Assembly: GCA_938074325.1 (NCBI GenBank)
Contig: CALJFZ010000011.1
Span: forward strand, 61,161-125,160
DNA: 64,000 nucleotides
DNA from: an uncultured Flavobacteriales bacterium
Lineage (GTDB): Bacteria > Bacteroidota > Bacteroidia > Flavobacteriales_D > Sanyastnellaceae
Direction: 5' to 3'
Shown here: piece by piece, positions 8,015-16,137 of the stretch
How the letters are laid out: each line of letters begins with the position of its first letter
Numbering within the stretch: position 1 is the stretch's first letter
The notes under the pieces: model-generated
Seen by the model: the letters and a program-made list of their open reading frames with translations, nothing else
Databases searched by the model: none
Told to the model about the DNA's origin: nothing
Made by a program: the position numbers and the translations under genes

Positions 8015-10291
8015 TTACTGTACAACAACCCGCACGGCCTGTGTTTCATGGTCCGCTGCGGGTTGTGTCGTTAAGACGTAAATCCCCGGCAAGGAAGGAG
8101 CGCGGAGGACGGGTGCGTCGTACTGCAAAATCCGGGCGGTATAGAGGGTTCTTCCTTGGAGATCTGTCCAGATAAACTCGCTGTCCCTTTGCCCCGTCCA
8201 TCCGGAAAGGGCCACTGTAGATCCACATGGTACAGGGTTGGGAAACACGCCCATCGACGGAGATGTACTCCATTCAGTAACATGGACCGCGGTACCCTGG
8301 AACCAGCGCAATCCTCCGTTCTGGATTCCAACCAGCATTTCGGGGAGGCCATCGTTATTGACGTCGCCCAGGGTCCCACTGGATCGCAGTCCGCGCATGG
8401 CCGCATTCCAGATGCCATCCCATTCCTCCAATGGTCCGAGAATGTCGGCAGTATTCAGCGTCCCGAAATACTGGATTTCGCCCAATTCGTTGCCTGCCGC
8501 AACGTGAATGACGTCGCCTGCTTTGTACAAGCATGGGGTGGCGTATCCGTTGATGCCCAATGCATTGTGGACTTGAATGCCGCCCCAATTTTCGCCGTTC
8601 GTCTCCGTGGTCTGCATGCACCAGGCCGCATTTTGTGCTGTGCCACAATTCAGAAACAAGGTGAAGGTGCCGTTTTTTTCACCGACCACGAGATCGAGCA
8701 AACCGTCGTTGTCCACATCCATCAATTGGGGGGAAGCAAACTGGCCGATGTCCATGCTTTCTCCTTGTGCATCTGAAAGGGAGAGTTGAGCCAGTTCCCA
8801 CACTGGCCATGCGCCGGGCCCTGCAACGTTGTCATAGCGATGCATGAGGCCCAATTCATCTCCGACCACCAGATCCACATCGCCGTCGCCGTCCAGGTCG
8901 CCCAATGCTGGAAAGGCACTTTCTATCCCGTTGGTCGCAAAATCAATGGACGACCACGTGTTCCATGCAAACGCCGGTGCCTCGGCATCGCCCGTGTTTT
9001 CGAACAAAGCGAGCGCCGTGGGGGTGTCATTGACGCCTTCGTACCGTTCCTTGTTACCAACCACCAAGTCCAGGTCGCCATCGCCGTCGAGGTCGTGCAA
9101 CACGGGGATGGCTCCGCGCCCTACGTCAATGGTGCCGTCTTGGATCCAATGGTCCGATGCCAATGCCCAAACCGGCGTTTCGACGGTGCCTTGGTTTTCC
9201 CATAATTGCACGCATTGGTCGTCGTTGATTTCCAGGCCGATGTTCGGTGAAATGACCAAGTCCCAATCCCCGTCATTGTCCGGGTCAATGGGGTAGGCCG
9301 CTGGAAAGCGCTCGAGGGAAATGGAGTCCTGTGGACCGGCGTGCGGAACCAAGGCTGGAAATGCCATGTCCACCCAGGCGGTGCTGTCTTGGCCGTCGTC
9401 GGCATCCTCAAGCATCAACCCACTCATGGTGGGGTAGGTGACGTCGGAGATGAGCAGGTCGTGGAAATTTTCCCCGTCCATTTGCAGCGCCGTGATCGCT
9501 CCGCCGGCATGAACGCCATCGCGCTCCGCAGGCACCTCGCCAATCGGCGCGGGTCGGCCCTCTGGATCGACGACATTGAAGCTGCAGCTGTGGTCTTCTC
9601 CGATGAACAAGGTGTTGTCTTCGGATCCTTCTGAAACCATTCCGTAGCAGCGATTGGTGCAGACTAAGTCCAGCCCACAGGACGATTGGCCGGAAAAACG
9701 ATAGAGGGATGTGCTGGTCTCCGTGAAACAAATGAAGTCGAGGTCGCCATCGTTGTCAACGTCAAAAATGGCCGGTTTGTCAATGGTGAGGCAGACGAGG
9801 GGCAGCTCCTGTGCGCCTGTACCGAAGTCCCAACTGGCCGTCAATGGAATCGCGTACGGTTCGAATTCGGGCACACCCGTCCCGGTGCCAATGTTGCGGT
9901 AGACGTGTATGCTGTTTTGGTAGCCGGTGAAGAGGTCGGGACGATCGTCGCAATCAAAGTCCCGCAGCAGCACCCAATGCTTGACAGCGGGCCATCCCTC
10001 TGCCCAATCCGGACGCTCTTTCCATGTCCCGTCTTCCGTGTGCTCGAACACCAGAATGCGGCTGCCATCTCGGTCAAAGGTGAAGAGGTCTTGGTCGCCG
10101 TCGCCGTCCATGTCGATTTCCGACCACTGCGGAGCGCTCATCCCGCCGGTGAAGGCATGCGGCAGGTCGGTACCGTACAAATTGACCGTTGGCCCAGACG
10201 TCAATTCCCAGTTCCACGGCGCTTGTGCGGCACCAAGGGCGGGGAGAAGTGCACTGAAAAAACTCAGGATGACGGCAGGTTTCAATTTCAT
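8015..10291 (-). CDS. secreted FG-GAP/VCBS repeat protein with T9SS sorting domain
   Basis: This 758-residue secreted protein has a signal peptide ending near AALGAAQA and at least eight FG-GAP/VCBS-like repeats, each with a calcium-binding DxDxDG core (for example DMDGDGDQD, DVDNDGDLD, DLDGDGDVD). Such repeats usually form a beta-propeller used in adhesion or carbohydrate binding. The C-terminus from about VFPNPVPCG fits a type A T9SS sorting domain. A TAACTTGC box at 10296-10303 ends four bases before the ATG. It converges with mdh. I see no catalytic domain. Confidence 0.88.
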   Translation of the reverse strand: MKLKPAVILSFFSALLPALGAAQAPWNWELTSGPTVNLYGTDLPHAFTGGMSAPQWSEIDMDGDGDQDLFTFDRDGSRILVFEHTEDGTWKERPDWAEGWPAVKHWVLLRDFDCDDRPDLFTGYQNSIHVYRNIGTGTGVPEFEPYAIPLTASWDFGTGAQELPLVCLTIDKPAIFDVDNDGDLDFICFTETSTSLYRFSGQSSCGLDLVCTNRCYGMVSEGSEDNTLFIGEDHSCSFNVVDPEGRPAPIGEVPAERDGVHAGGAITALQMDGENFHDLLISDVTYPTMSGLMLEDADDGQDSTAWVDMAFPALVPHAGPQDSISLERFPAAYPIDPDNDGDWDLVISPNIGLEINDDQCVQLWENQGTVETPVWALASDHWIQDGTIDVGRGAIPVLHDLDGDGDLDLVVGNKERYEGVNDTPTALALFENTGDAEAPAFAWNTWSSIDFATNGIESAFPALGDLDGDGDVDLVVGDELGLMHRYDNVAGPGAWPVWELAQLSLSDAQGESMDIGQFASPQLMDVDNDGLLDLVVGEKNGTFTLFLNCGTAQNAAWCMQTTETNGENWGGIQVHNALGINGYATPCLYKAGDVIHVAAGNELGEIQYFGTLNTADILGPLEEWDGIWNAAMRGLRSSGTLGDVNNDGLPEMLVGIQNGGLRWFQGTAVHVTEWSTSPSMGVFPNPVPCGSTVALSGWTGQRDSEFIWTDLQGRTLYTARILQYDAPVLRAPSLPGIYVLTTQPAADHETQAVRVVVQ

Positions 10292-10295
10292 GTGG

Positions 10296-10303
10296 GCAAG
10301 TTA
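10296..10303 (-). promoter_or_regulatory. -7-like box TAACTTGC before FG-GAP gene
   Basis: The box ends exactly four bases before ATG 10291. It departs from TAnnTTTG in the last two positions, as does the box at 42299. Confidence 0.4.
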
Positions 10304-10372
10304 TCGGATTCTTGTTGATTACTTATTCGCTGCTGGGAAAACCCTCCCGTTGAGAGCGGGGTATGTTTAGGC

Positions 10373-10783
10373 ATGCACTCGTTCAACAGGGAACAGCGAT
10401 TATTGGTTGCGTGGGGATTACTCTGCGTGGGAGCATCGGTCTTGCTCGCTGCATACGGCCGGCATGGAATGGCCGAGCCCGAGCTGCAGGTGCGTTGGGG
10501 CATAGCCGTTGAATACGTTCGCTTTATGGGACTGGGGTTGGCCGCCATGGTGGTCATCCGCCGAGTGGGCATGGCTGAGTCACGCGCCATGTGGCCCGAA
10601 AGGCTTCTGGCTCTTGGGACCATCTTGTTTTCCGGCACAGTTGGGATGGAAAGCATCGCTCCTGAGGCGGATTGGGTGACAAAATTTGGGATGGCCGCAC
10701 CGCTGGGTGGCGTCCTCATGGCAGGCAGTTGGTTGGCATTTGTTTTTGAATTTATTCGAAATCAGCGCCCGTCACCGTCGTAA
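10373..10783 (+). CDS. DUF423-like small membrane protein
   Basis: This 136-residue protein has four hydrophobic segments. Its layout resembles the DUF423 / UPF0382 family: an N-terminal helix followed by a short GRHG turn, then VRFMGLGLAAM, then LLALGTILFSGTVGM, and a last segment containing APLGGVLMAGSWLAF. The function of the family is unknown. A weak TATGTTTA box ends three bases before the ATG. It lies 20 bases upstream of the pckA start and could be read into pckA, although pckA has its own promoter box inside the gap. Confidence 0.72.
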   Translation: MHSFNREQRLLVAWGLLCVGASVLLAAYGRHGMAEPELQVRWGIAVEYVRFMGLGLAAMVVIRRVGMAESRAMWPERLLALGTILFSGTVGMESIAPEADWVTKFGMAAPLGGVLMAGSWLAFVFEFIRNQRPSPS

Positions 10784-10792
10784 CATTTAATC

Positions 10793-10800
10793 TACATTTG
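10793..10800 (+). promoter_or_regulatory. -7 box TACATTTG of pckA
   Basis: A perfect TAnnTTTG box ends three bases before ATG 10804, so transcription is expected to start at or next to the initiation codon. Confidence 0.6.
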
Positions 10801-10803
10801 GCA

Positions 10804-12435
10804 ATGAGAAATGCAATGATCAATTCTCTCATGAAACACGTTGGAAACACCCCCTTTGACGCGTCTTTGGAGTCCGTCAAACTGGAAGGAGTGGCAAGAG
10901 CCCACTGGAACCTTCCCCCCGCTAAACTTATTCTGCAAACCCTTTTGCGCGGCGAAGGCGTGCTCACCGATTCGGGAGCATTGGCCGTCTCGACCGGGAC
11001 GTTTACCGGTCGCTCGCCCAAAGACCGGTTCTTGGTCGAAGATGCATTGACCCGTGACCGTGTGGATTGGGGAGCCATCAACCAGCCCCTGGAACCCGCA
11101 CACTTCACCCGTCTTCACCAAGACATGGTCAATCACCTCAAAGGGAAAAGTGTATTCGTTCGGGATGCAGCTGTGGGCGCCGATTCCGCCACCCAAATCA
11201 AAACGCGGGTGATATCGGAAAAAGCATGGGCGAATTTATTTGTGTCCAATATGTTCATTCGTTTGGATGAACAAGACGTTCTGGTGCCGTCCCCGGAGTG
11301 GACGGTCATCTGTGCGCCGTCCTTTCAGGCCAACCCCGAGCGGCACGGCTGCCGCCAGGCCAATGTAACGGCTGTGAATTTCACCGAGAAACTCATCCTG
11401 ATTGCCGGATCTGCCTACACGGGAGAAATCAAAAAGGGCATGTTCTCCGTAATGAATTTTGTGCTGCCGACCCAACACAATGTGTTTCCCATGCACTGTT
11501 CTTGCAACGTCAATGAAGCGGGTGAAACGGCCGTGTTTTTCGGTCTTTCCGGGACAGGGAAGACCACACTGAGCAGCGATGAGAACCGTACGCTGATTGG
11601 CGACGATGAGCACGGTTGGGGAGCGGATGGTGTCTTCAACATGGAAGGAGGGTGCTATGCCAAGACCATTGACCTCGATGCGGAACGCGAACCTCAGATT
11701 TACCAAGCCATTCGGTTCGGTGCCATGTTGGAGAACATCGGATTTGAACAGGATGGCGTGACCCCGAACTATGCAGATGCCAGCGTGACGCAAAACACGC
11801 GTGTATCGTACCCCATCACACACATCCCGGGTGCTTCACTTCAGGGAACTGCGGCCCACCCGAAGGACATCTTCTTTTTGACGTGCGATGCGTTCGGAGT
11901 GTTGCCTCCCATCAGCCGGTTGGATACAGGCCAGGCGATGTACCATTTCTTGTCCGGCTACACCGCCAAAGTAGCGGGAACCGAGGTCGGGGTCACCGAG
12001 CCTCAGGCGACCTTCTCTGCGTGTTTTGGCGCGCCGTTCATGCCCCTGCCTCCCACAGAGTACGCGGAGATGCTGGGCGATAAGATGGAAGCCCATGGCG
12101 TTCGGATTTGGCTGGTGAACACCGGATGGACGGGCGGTGGCTATGGAGTGGGCAACCGCATGAAATTATCCCACACCCGCGCCATGATACGTGCCGCGAT
12201 GAACGGGGATTTCGATCAAGTGGAGATGTACAAAGACCCGGTTTTCGGGTTGATGTCACCTACGACATGCGCAGGTGTGCCCAGCGAAGTGTTGATACCA
12301 GCCCACGTCTGGCAAGACCAACAAGGGTACAACGAAGCCGTTGCAAAGCTTGCTGACTTGTTCACCGAAAACTTCAAACAGTTCGAGCACGCAGCCAACG
12401 CGGCCATGTTGGAAGCCGCACCGGCGACTGCCTGA
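10804..12435 (+). CDS. pckA: phosphoenolpyruvate carboxykinase (ATP)
   Basis: This enzyme of about 543 residues converts oxaloacetate and ATP to phosphoenolpyruvate and CO2, the first committed step of gluconeogenesis. Visible family motifs are TGRSPKDRF (substrate site), the kinase P-loop GLSGTGKTTLS, the metal/ATP motif DDEHGW and the C-terminal NTGWTGGGYGVG. The length is usual for the ATP-type enzyme. Three nearby in-frame ATGs (10804, 10816, 10831) are possible starts; the promoter box position favours 10804. A large share of the central metabolic flux toward sugars would pass through this enzyme and mdh, encoded 3 kb away. Confidence 0.97.
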   Translation: MRNAMINSLMKHVGNTPFDASLESVKLEGVARAHWNLPPAKLILQTLLRGEGVLTDSGALAVSTGTFTGRSPKDRFLVEDALTRDRVDWGAINQPLEPAHFTRLHQDMVNHLKGKSVFVRDAAVGADSATQIKTRVISEKAWANLFVSNMFIRLDEQDVLVPSPEWTVICAPSFQANPERHGCRQANVTAVNFTEKLILIAGSAYTGEIKKGMFSVMNFVLPTQHNVFPMHCSCNVNEAGETAVFFGLSGTGKTTLSSDENRTLIGDDEHGWGADGVFNMEGGCYAKTIDLDAEREPQIYQAIRFGAMLENIGFEQDGVTPNYADASVTQNTRVSYPITHIPGASLQGTAAHPKDIFFLTCDAFGVLPPISRLDTGQAMYHFLSGYTAKVAGTEVGVTEPQATFSACFGAPFMPLPPTEYAEMLGDKMEAHGVRIWLVNTGWTGGGYGVGNRMKLSHTRAMIRAAMNGDFDQVEMYKDPVFGLMSPTTCAGVPSEVLIPAHVWQDQQGYNEAVAKLADLFTENFKQFEHAANAAMLEAAPATA

Positions 12436-12452
12436 TATTCGAGGCTGAGGGA

Positions 12453-12460
12453 TACCTTTG
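12453..12460 (+). promoter_or_regulatory. -7 box TACCTTTG of rsmE
   Basis: A perfect TAnnTTTG box ends exactly four bases before the rsmE ATG at 12465. Confidence 0.6.
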
Positions 12461-12464
12461 GGGC

Positions 12465-13166
12465 ATGCGGTTTTTTTACGCACCCATCGTCTCACCACTG
12501 CACGAATTGGATCCTGATGAGTCCAAGCACTTGGTGCGCGTTCTGCGTGCCCAAGTCGGCGATGAAGTGGGGTTAGTAGATGGCAAGGGGAACCGTTACC
12601 GTGGAAACCTGACGCAAGTGGACAAACGCGCTTGCCTGTTGGAGACTTCACTGGTCGAGTCCCAACCTGAACCAACCCATTCCTTGACCTTGGTCATTGC
12701 TCCAACCAAGAGCACCGACCGGTTCGAATGGTTGCTGGAAAAAGCCATGGAATACGGTGTTCGCCGCGTTCAGCCGATTTGGACGGCTCGGAGTGAGCGG
12801 AAAAAGGAAAAGACGGACCGGTGGGAGAAGATTTTGGTCAATGCGCTCAAGCAATCGCAGCAACTTTGGCTGACGGAACTTGCCCCCGCTGTATCCTGGG
12901 AAGTGTGGCTGGCTTCTGAAGGGGCCAAGGGAGCATCGGGTTTCATCGCCCATTGTGAGCCGGCCGAGAAGCTTCACCTGTTTGACGCTTTCCCTACGGA
13001 TGCGTCCAGTTGGGTGGCGATCGGCCCTGAAGGGGATTTCACGACGAATGAAATTGCATTGGCTCGTTCAAAGGGTGTACAAGAAGTGACCCTCGGAGAC
13101 CAGCGTTTGCGTACCGAGACAGCTGGTTTGGCGGCGATACAAATGCACGCCCTGGTGCAGCGGTAG
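12465..13166 (+). CDS. rsmE: 16S rRNA m3U1498 methyltransferase
   Basis: This 233-residue SPOUT-fold methyltransferase methylates U1498 of 16S rRNA using S-adenosylmethionine. Its N-terminal PUA-like domain carries the typical ESKHLVRVLR motif. The C-terminal knot contains IGPEGDFTTNEI and LGDQRLRTETA, the SAM-binding loops of this family. The length fits. The start at ATG 12465 places MRFFYAPI at the N-terminus as in relatives. It lies 29 bases after pckA but has its own promoter box. Confidence 0.95.
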   Translation: MRFFYAPIVSPLHELDPDESKHLVRVLRAQVGDEVGLVDGKGNRYRGNLTQVDKRACLLETSLVESQPEPTHSLTLVIAPTKSTDRFEWLLEKAMEYGVRRVQPIWTARSERKKEKTDRWEKILVNALKQSQQLWLTELAPAVSWEVWLASEGAKGASGFIAHCEPAEKLHLFDAFPTDASSWVAIGPEGDFTTNEIALARSKGVQEVTLGDQRLRTETAGLAAIQMHALVQR

Positions 13167-13169
13167 TCG

Positions 13170-13451
13170 TTAAGATGCCGGTCCCTCAGGCACGGGCATC
13201 CAGTGGGTGACGTCGGCAAAGTAGTGATTGCTGTTCCCTTCACCGGACCAAAAATGACGTCCGTGTTTGGCGCGTTTTTCAGGGTTGTCGGCGAAGTAGT
13301 CTTCGCAAAAGCGCAAGACAATCACTTCCCGAACTTCGAATGCTAAATCCTTGCCCGGAAGAAACACCCGGTTTCCCGGGATGAAGGCGAGAACCCGTTG
13401 GTCATCCTGAGGCAGTTGGTCTGCTGTAGCTATCCAGGTGTTCGGTGTCAT
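13170..13451 (-). CDS. DUF551-like protein
   Basis: This 93-residue protein begins TWIATADQLPQDDQRVLAF and ends THWMPVPEGPAS, the two conserved blocks of the DUF551 family (a Trp-x-x-x-x-x-x-x-Leu-Pro start and a closing THWMPLP-type motif). Such proteins are best known from phages and plasmids, and their role is unknown. I chose ATG 13451 over the longer open frame; this start overlaps the stop of the upstream hydratase gene as ATGA, indicating translational coupling. Confidence 0.75.
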   Translation of the reverse strand: MTPNTWIATADQLPQDDQRVLAFIPGNRVFLPGKDLAFEVREVIVLRFCEDYFADNPEKRAKHGRHFWSGEGNSNHYFADVTHWMPVPEGPAS

Positions 13452-14227
13452 GATCCTTTGAAGTTGGGCGCTCGTTTTTCCAGGAATGCAGCCACGCCTT
13501 CTGCGTAGTCCTCCGTTTGAGAGGCTTCCATCTGCAAATCGCGCTCGGTAGTCAGATGAGACGACAGGTCGGCGTCCCAACCCGCGTTGAAAGCCTTTTT
13601 TGTGAGGCCCAATCCCCGTGTGGGCATTTGCGCGAGACGAACCGCCAAAGCCTGCACCTCCTGCTCAAACACATCATCAGCCACTGCACGGTAGATGAGT
13701 CCCATGTGTTCGGCTTCTTCCGCGCTTAATTTATCTCCAAGAAATGCGAGCGCTGCGGCCCGTTGCATGCCCACCAAACGTGGCAGAAACCACGTGCCGC
13801 CGCTGTCGGGAATGAGGCCGATTTTCGAGAACGCCTGAATGAGGCTTGCCGAGGAACGAGCGATGGTCAAGTCGCAGGCCAACGCAATGTTGGCGCCTGC
13901 ACCCGCTGCCACGCCATTCACAGCTCCGATTACAGGTTTCTCCATGAAGCGTATCCGTCGAACGCTTTCGTTGTAGGTCTTTTCAACGATTTCGGTGAAA
14001 TCGGGGGCGTCCGGAGAAGTAACTTCCTTGAGGTCCTGCCCTGCACAGAATGCTTTGCCATTTCCTGTCACCACGACGCACCGAACTTCTGCGTTCTGTG
14101 CCGCTTCATCCAATGCGGATTGGAAGGCGCGGCCCATGGCTTGGTCAAAGCTGTTGAACACGGAAGGTCGGTTCAAGGTGATGGTGCAAATGCCATCGTT
14201 GATTGCAGTCAGAATGCTTGGTTCCAT
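13448..14227 (-). CDS. enoyl-CoA hydratase/isomerase, PaaG-like
   Basis: This 259-residue crotonase-fold protein has oxyanion-hole motifs visible as FCAGQDL and NGVAAGAGANIALACD, and the acidic residue region PDSGGTWFLPRLVG follows. This pattern most resembles PaaG, the ring-epoxide isomerase of phenylacetate breakdown, but a general enoyl-CoA hydratase is possible because no other paa genes are in view. The gene lies 11 bases downstream of an arylsulfotransferase-like gene and overlaps the DUF551 gene, so it may belong to the long minus-strand operon beginning at add. Confidence 0.88.
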   Translation of the reverse strand: MEPSILTAINDGICTITLNRPSVFNSFDQAMGRAFQSALDEAAQNAEVRCVVVTGNGKAFCAGQDLKEVTSPDAPDFTEIVEKTYNESVRRIRFMEKPVIGAVNGVAAGAGANIALACDLTIARSSASLIQAFSKIGLIPDSGGTWFLPRLVGMQRAAALAFLGDKLSAEEAEHMGLIYRAVADDVFEQEVQALAVRLAQMPTRGLGLTKKAFNAGWDADLSSHLTTERDLQMEASQTEDYAEGVAAFLEKRAPNFKGS

Positions 14228-14238
14228 GGTGGGATGGG

Positions 14239-16137
14239 TTATCGTTGGATGAGGATGCGCGTGCGGCGTGCACCGATTTTCAAAATGTATGCGCCTTCTG
14301 GCAAGTGCGTGAGGTCAATGGTGGTGCCACCAGGCTGTGGGGCAAGCATGAAGTGGGCCATGCATTGTCCCAGCGAATTGAAGACAGCACTTTCGGTTGC
14401 CTCGCTTATCCCGCTCAAGCGCAACTCACCTGAAGTGGGGTTGGGATAAACACGCCAATCTTCGGTTCGTTCAGCAACAGAAACGATTTCCCAGGAGAAC
14501 GTGGTGCTGAATTCACATCCAGCTTCATCGACAATGTGGACCAGGATCTGGTCGCCTTCCACCAATTCACTGGTGTTGCCTTCGCAAGCGTTCATACTGA
14601 GTTCGGGGCCTGTGCAGAGGGTGGTCCCTTCATAGATCCAACTGATGCTGACTTCGCCGTTGGCGCCTGTTACATCCACGGTTGCAAACTCCGATTCGAT
14701 GGTCAATACCACATCCAGGTCGCATGGCGAGCAACTTACTAGCGGGCTTGGGTCGAGTTCCCAGGTGCCCATGGGGCTCAGGTCTATTCCGTTGAATGCG
14801 GGGAACTGGGACGGGTAGCGCGAGGCACGGAAGAGCAGGTTGTCGTTGATCCCGAGTTCTGTTCCTTGGGATACGGCCAGGCCGCCTTGGAGGGGGACGC
14901 GGTACTGCCAAGCGGTATCGCCGCTGGCGGTAAATTCAAAAATTTCCCCAGTACGTCCACTCAGGATGAGGTTGTTGCCCCCGGGCAGGCGCTCAAAATT
15001 GGAGAGTCCGCTGCTGAAAAAGTCGGTGGGGGTGGGCGCTGTCCACGTCCAGTCGAAGTCCATCGGTGCATACGTGGAGGCTTCGTCATTCCCTGTCATG
15101 GCGTACGCTGCAGAGGTGTCATTGGCCATCCACTCGGGTGCAATCAAGTGCGCGCTGGAATAGGGGCCGGTGGCCCCGGGATTTCGATTGTTGAACACGG
15201 CAATTTTACCAAAGTCCGGTGTGTTCATGTGGTACGGTGCATCCAGCCAATGTGCAGCATGCTGGTAGTGCAATTGCTGATCTTCAGCCGTTCCTCGTCC
15301 ATAGGCCTCGGGGTTGCCCCAACGCCAGACCAAGCCTGCTTCAGGGACTCCTTTGTCGATGATCCATAGCTCATCGAACGTCGGGACACTGACGAGGACT
15401 TGGTTTAATTCTGCGTTGTAGTCGATGCTGTTGATGTGCAGCCAGTCCGGGGCTGCAGAGCTGGGCGTGCCAAAATTCACATCGATGCGATGCGGCTCAA
15501 GGGCCGGGTCGCCAAACTGTGCTTTTGTGGAGTCAAAATCCTGAACCAAGTGGTCCCAAGCTCGCCATTCCCACACCACGTCGGCTCCACCATTTGCATT
15601 GGGCTGAAGCTCGATGATGCGCTCACTCCATAATTCACCGTCCTCTAGGAGCGCGGGGTTTCTGCCTGCTGCAATCGCATCGAGGGAATCGATTCGCTCC
15701 CAGGCGATGGCGAGAACAGTGCCTGAATTGGTCAAGGCGAAGTCGTGATGCAGACGTCCGGTGGAGTCATTTAACGTGTAATTCCATTGCACAGTGTTGT
15801 CCCACGTGCGGCCTTCGATGACGGCTCCACCGCCGCCTGCCCAAATGGGGTCGCTTTGAAAGTTGGCAGGGCGATGGGACCAAATCAGGTCGCCAAAAGG
15901 CGTGAGGTATGCACTGTTTCCCGGTCGGCGGAGTGAATCGTTGGTCCAAACATGGACCACTTCGCCGCATGCGTCAATCAAACGGGCGTGCGGCTGATTG
16001 TGTGGATAGATGAGGGTGTATCCATCCACGGCGAGGGCGGCATCGTACGAGATGGTGCCAACGGTATTGGTTTGGCTTTGGCCCATCATGGCAAGGAGCA
16101 ACCAAGCGCACAAGAGGGTGAATTGAGGGGTCTTCAT
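14239..16137 (-). CDS. secreted arylsulfotransferase-like protein with T9SS domain (copy 2)
   Basis: This 632-residue protein has a signal peptide (LLCAWLLLAMMGQSQ), a central six-bladed region of the ASST (arylsulfate sulfotransferase) family, and a type A T9SS tail beginning at YPNPTSGELRLSG. Family-like segments include LHHDFALTNSGTVLAI, DWLHINSIDYNAELNQVLVS and WRWGNPEAYGRG. Bacteroidota members keep the propeller, but their reaction is untested, so sulfotransfer is an inference from family. Its ATG overlaps the stop of copy 1 (ATGA). The two paralogues share block order and clearly arose by duplication, but are diverged. Confidence 0.88.
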   Translation of the reverse strand: MKTPQFTLLCAWLLLAMMGQSQTNTVGTISYDAALAVDGYTLIYPHNQPHARLIDACGEVVHVWTNDSLRRPGNSAYLTPFGDLIWSHRPANFQSDPIWAGGGGAVIEGRTWDNTVQWNYTLNDSTGRLHHDFALTNSGTVLAIAWERIDSLDAIAAGRNPALLEDGELWSERIIELQPNANGGADVVWEWRAWDHLVQDFDSTKAQFGDPALEPHRIDVNFGTPSSAAPDWLHINSIDYNAELNQVLVSVPTFDELWIIDKGVPEAGLVWRWGNPEAYGRGTAEDQQLHYQHAAHWLDAPYHMNTPDFGKIAVFNNRNPGATGPYSSAHLIAPEWMANDTSAAYAMTGNDEASTYAPMDFDWTWTAPTPTDFFSSGLSNFERLPGGNNLILSGRTGEIFEFTASGDTAWQYRVPLQGGLAVSQGTELGINDNLLFRASRYPSQFPAFNGIDLSPMGTWELDPSPLVSCSPCDLDVVLTIESEFATVDVTGANGEVSISWIYEGTTLCTGPELSMNACEGNTSELVEGDQILVHIVDEAGCEFSTTFSWEIVSVAERTEDWRVYPNPTSGELRLSGISEATESAVFNSLGQCMAHFMLAPQPGGTTIDLTHLPEGAYILKIGARRTRILIQR

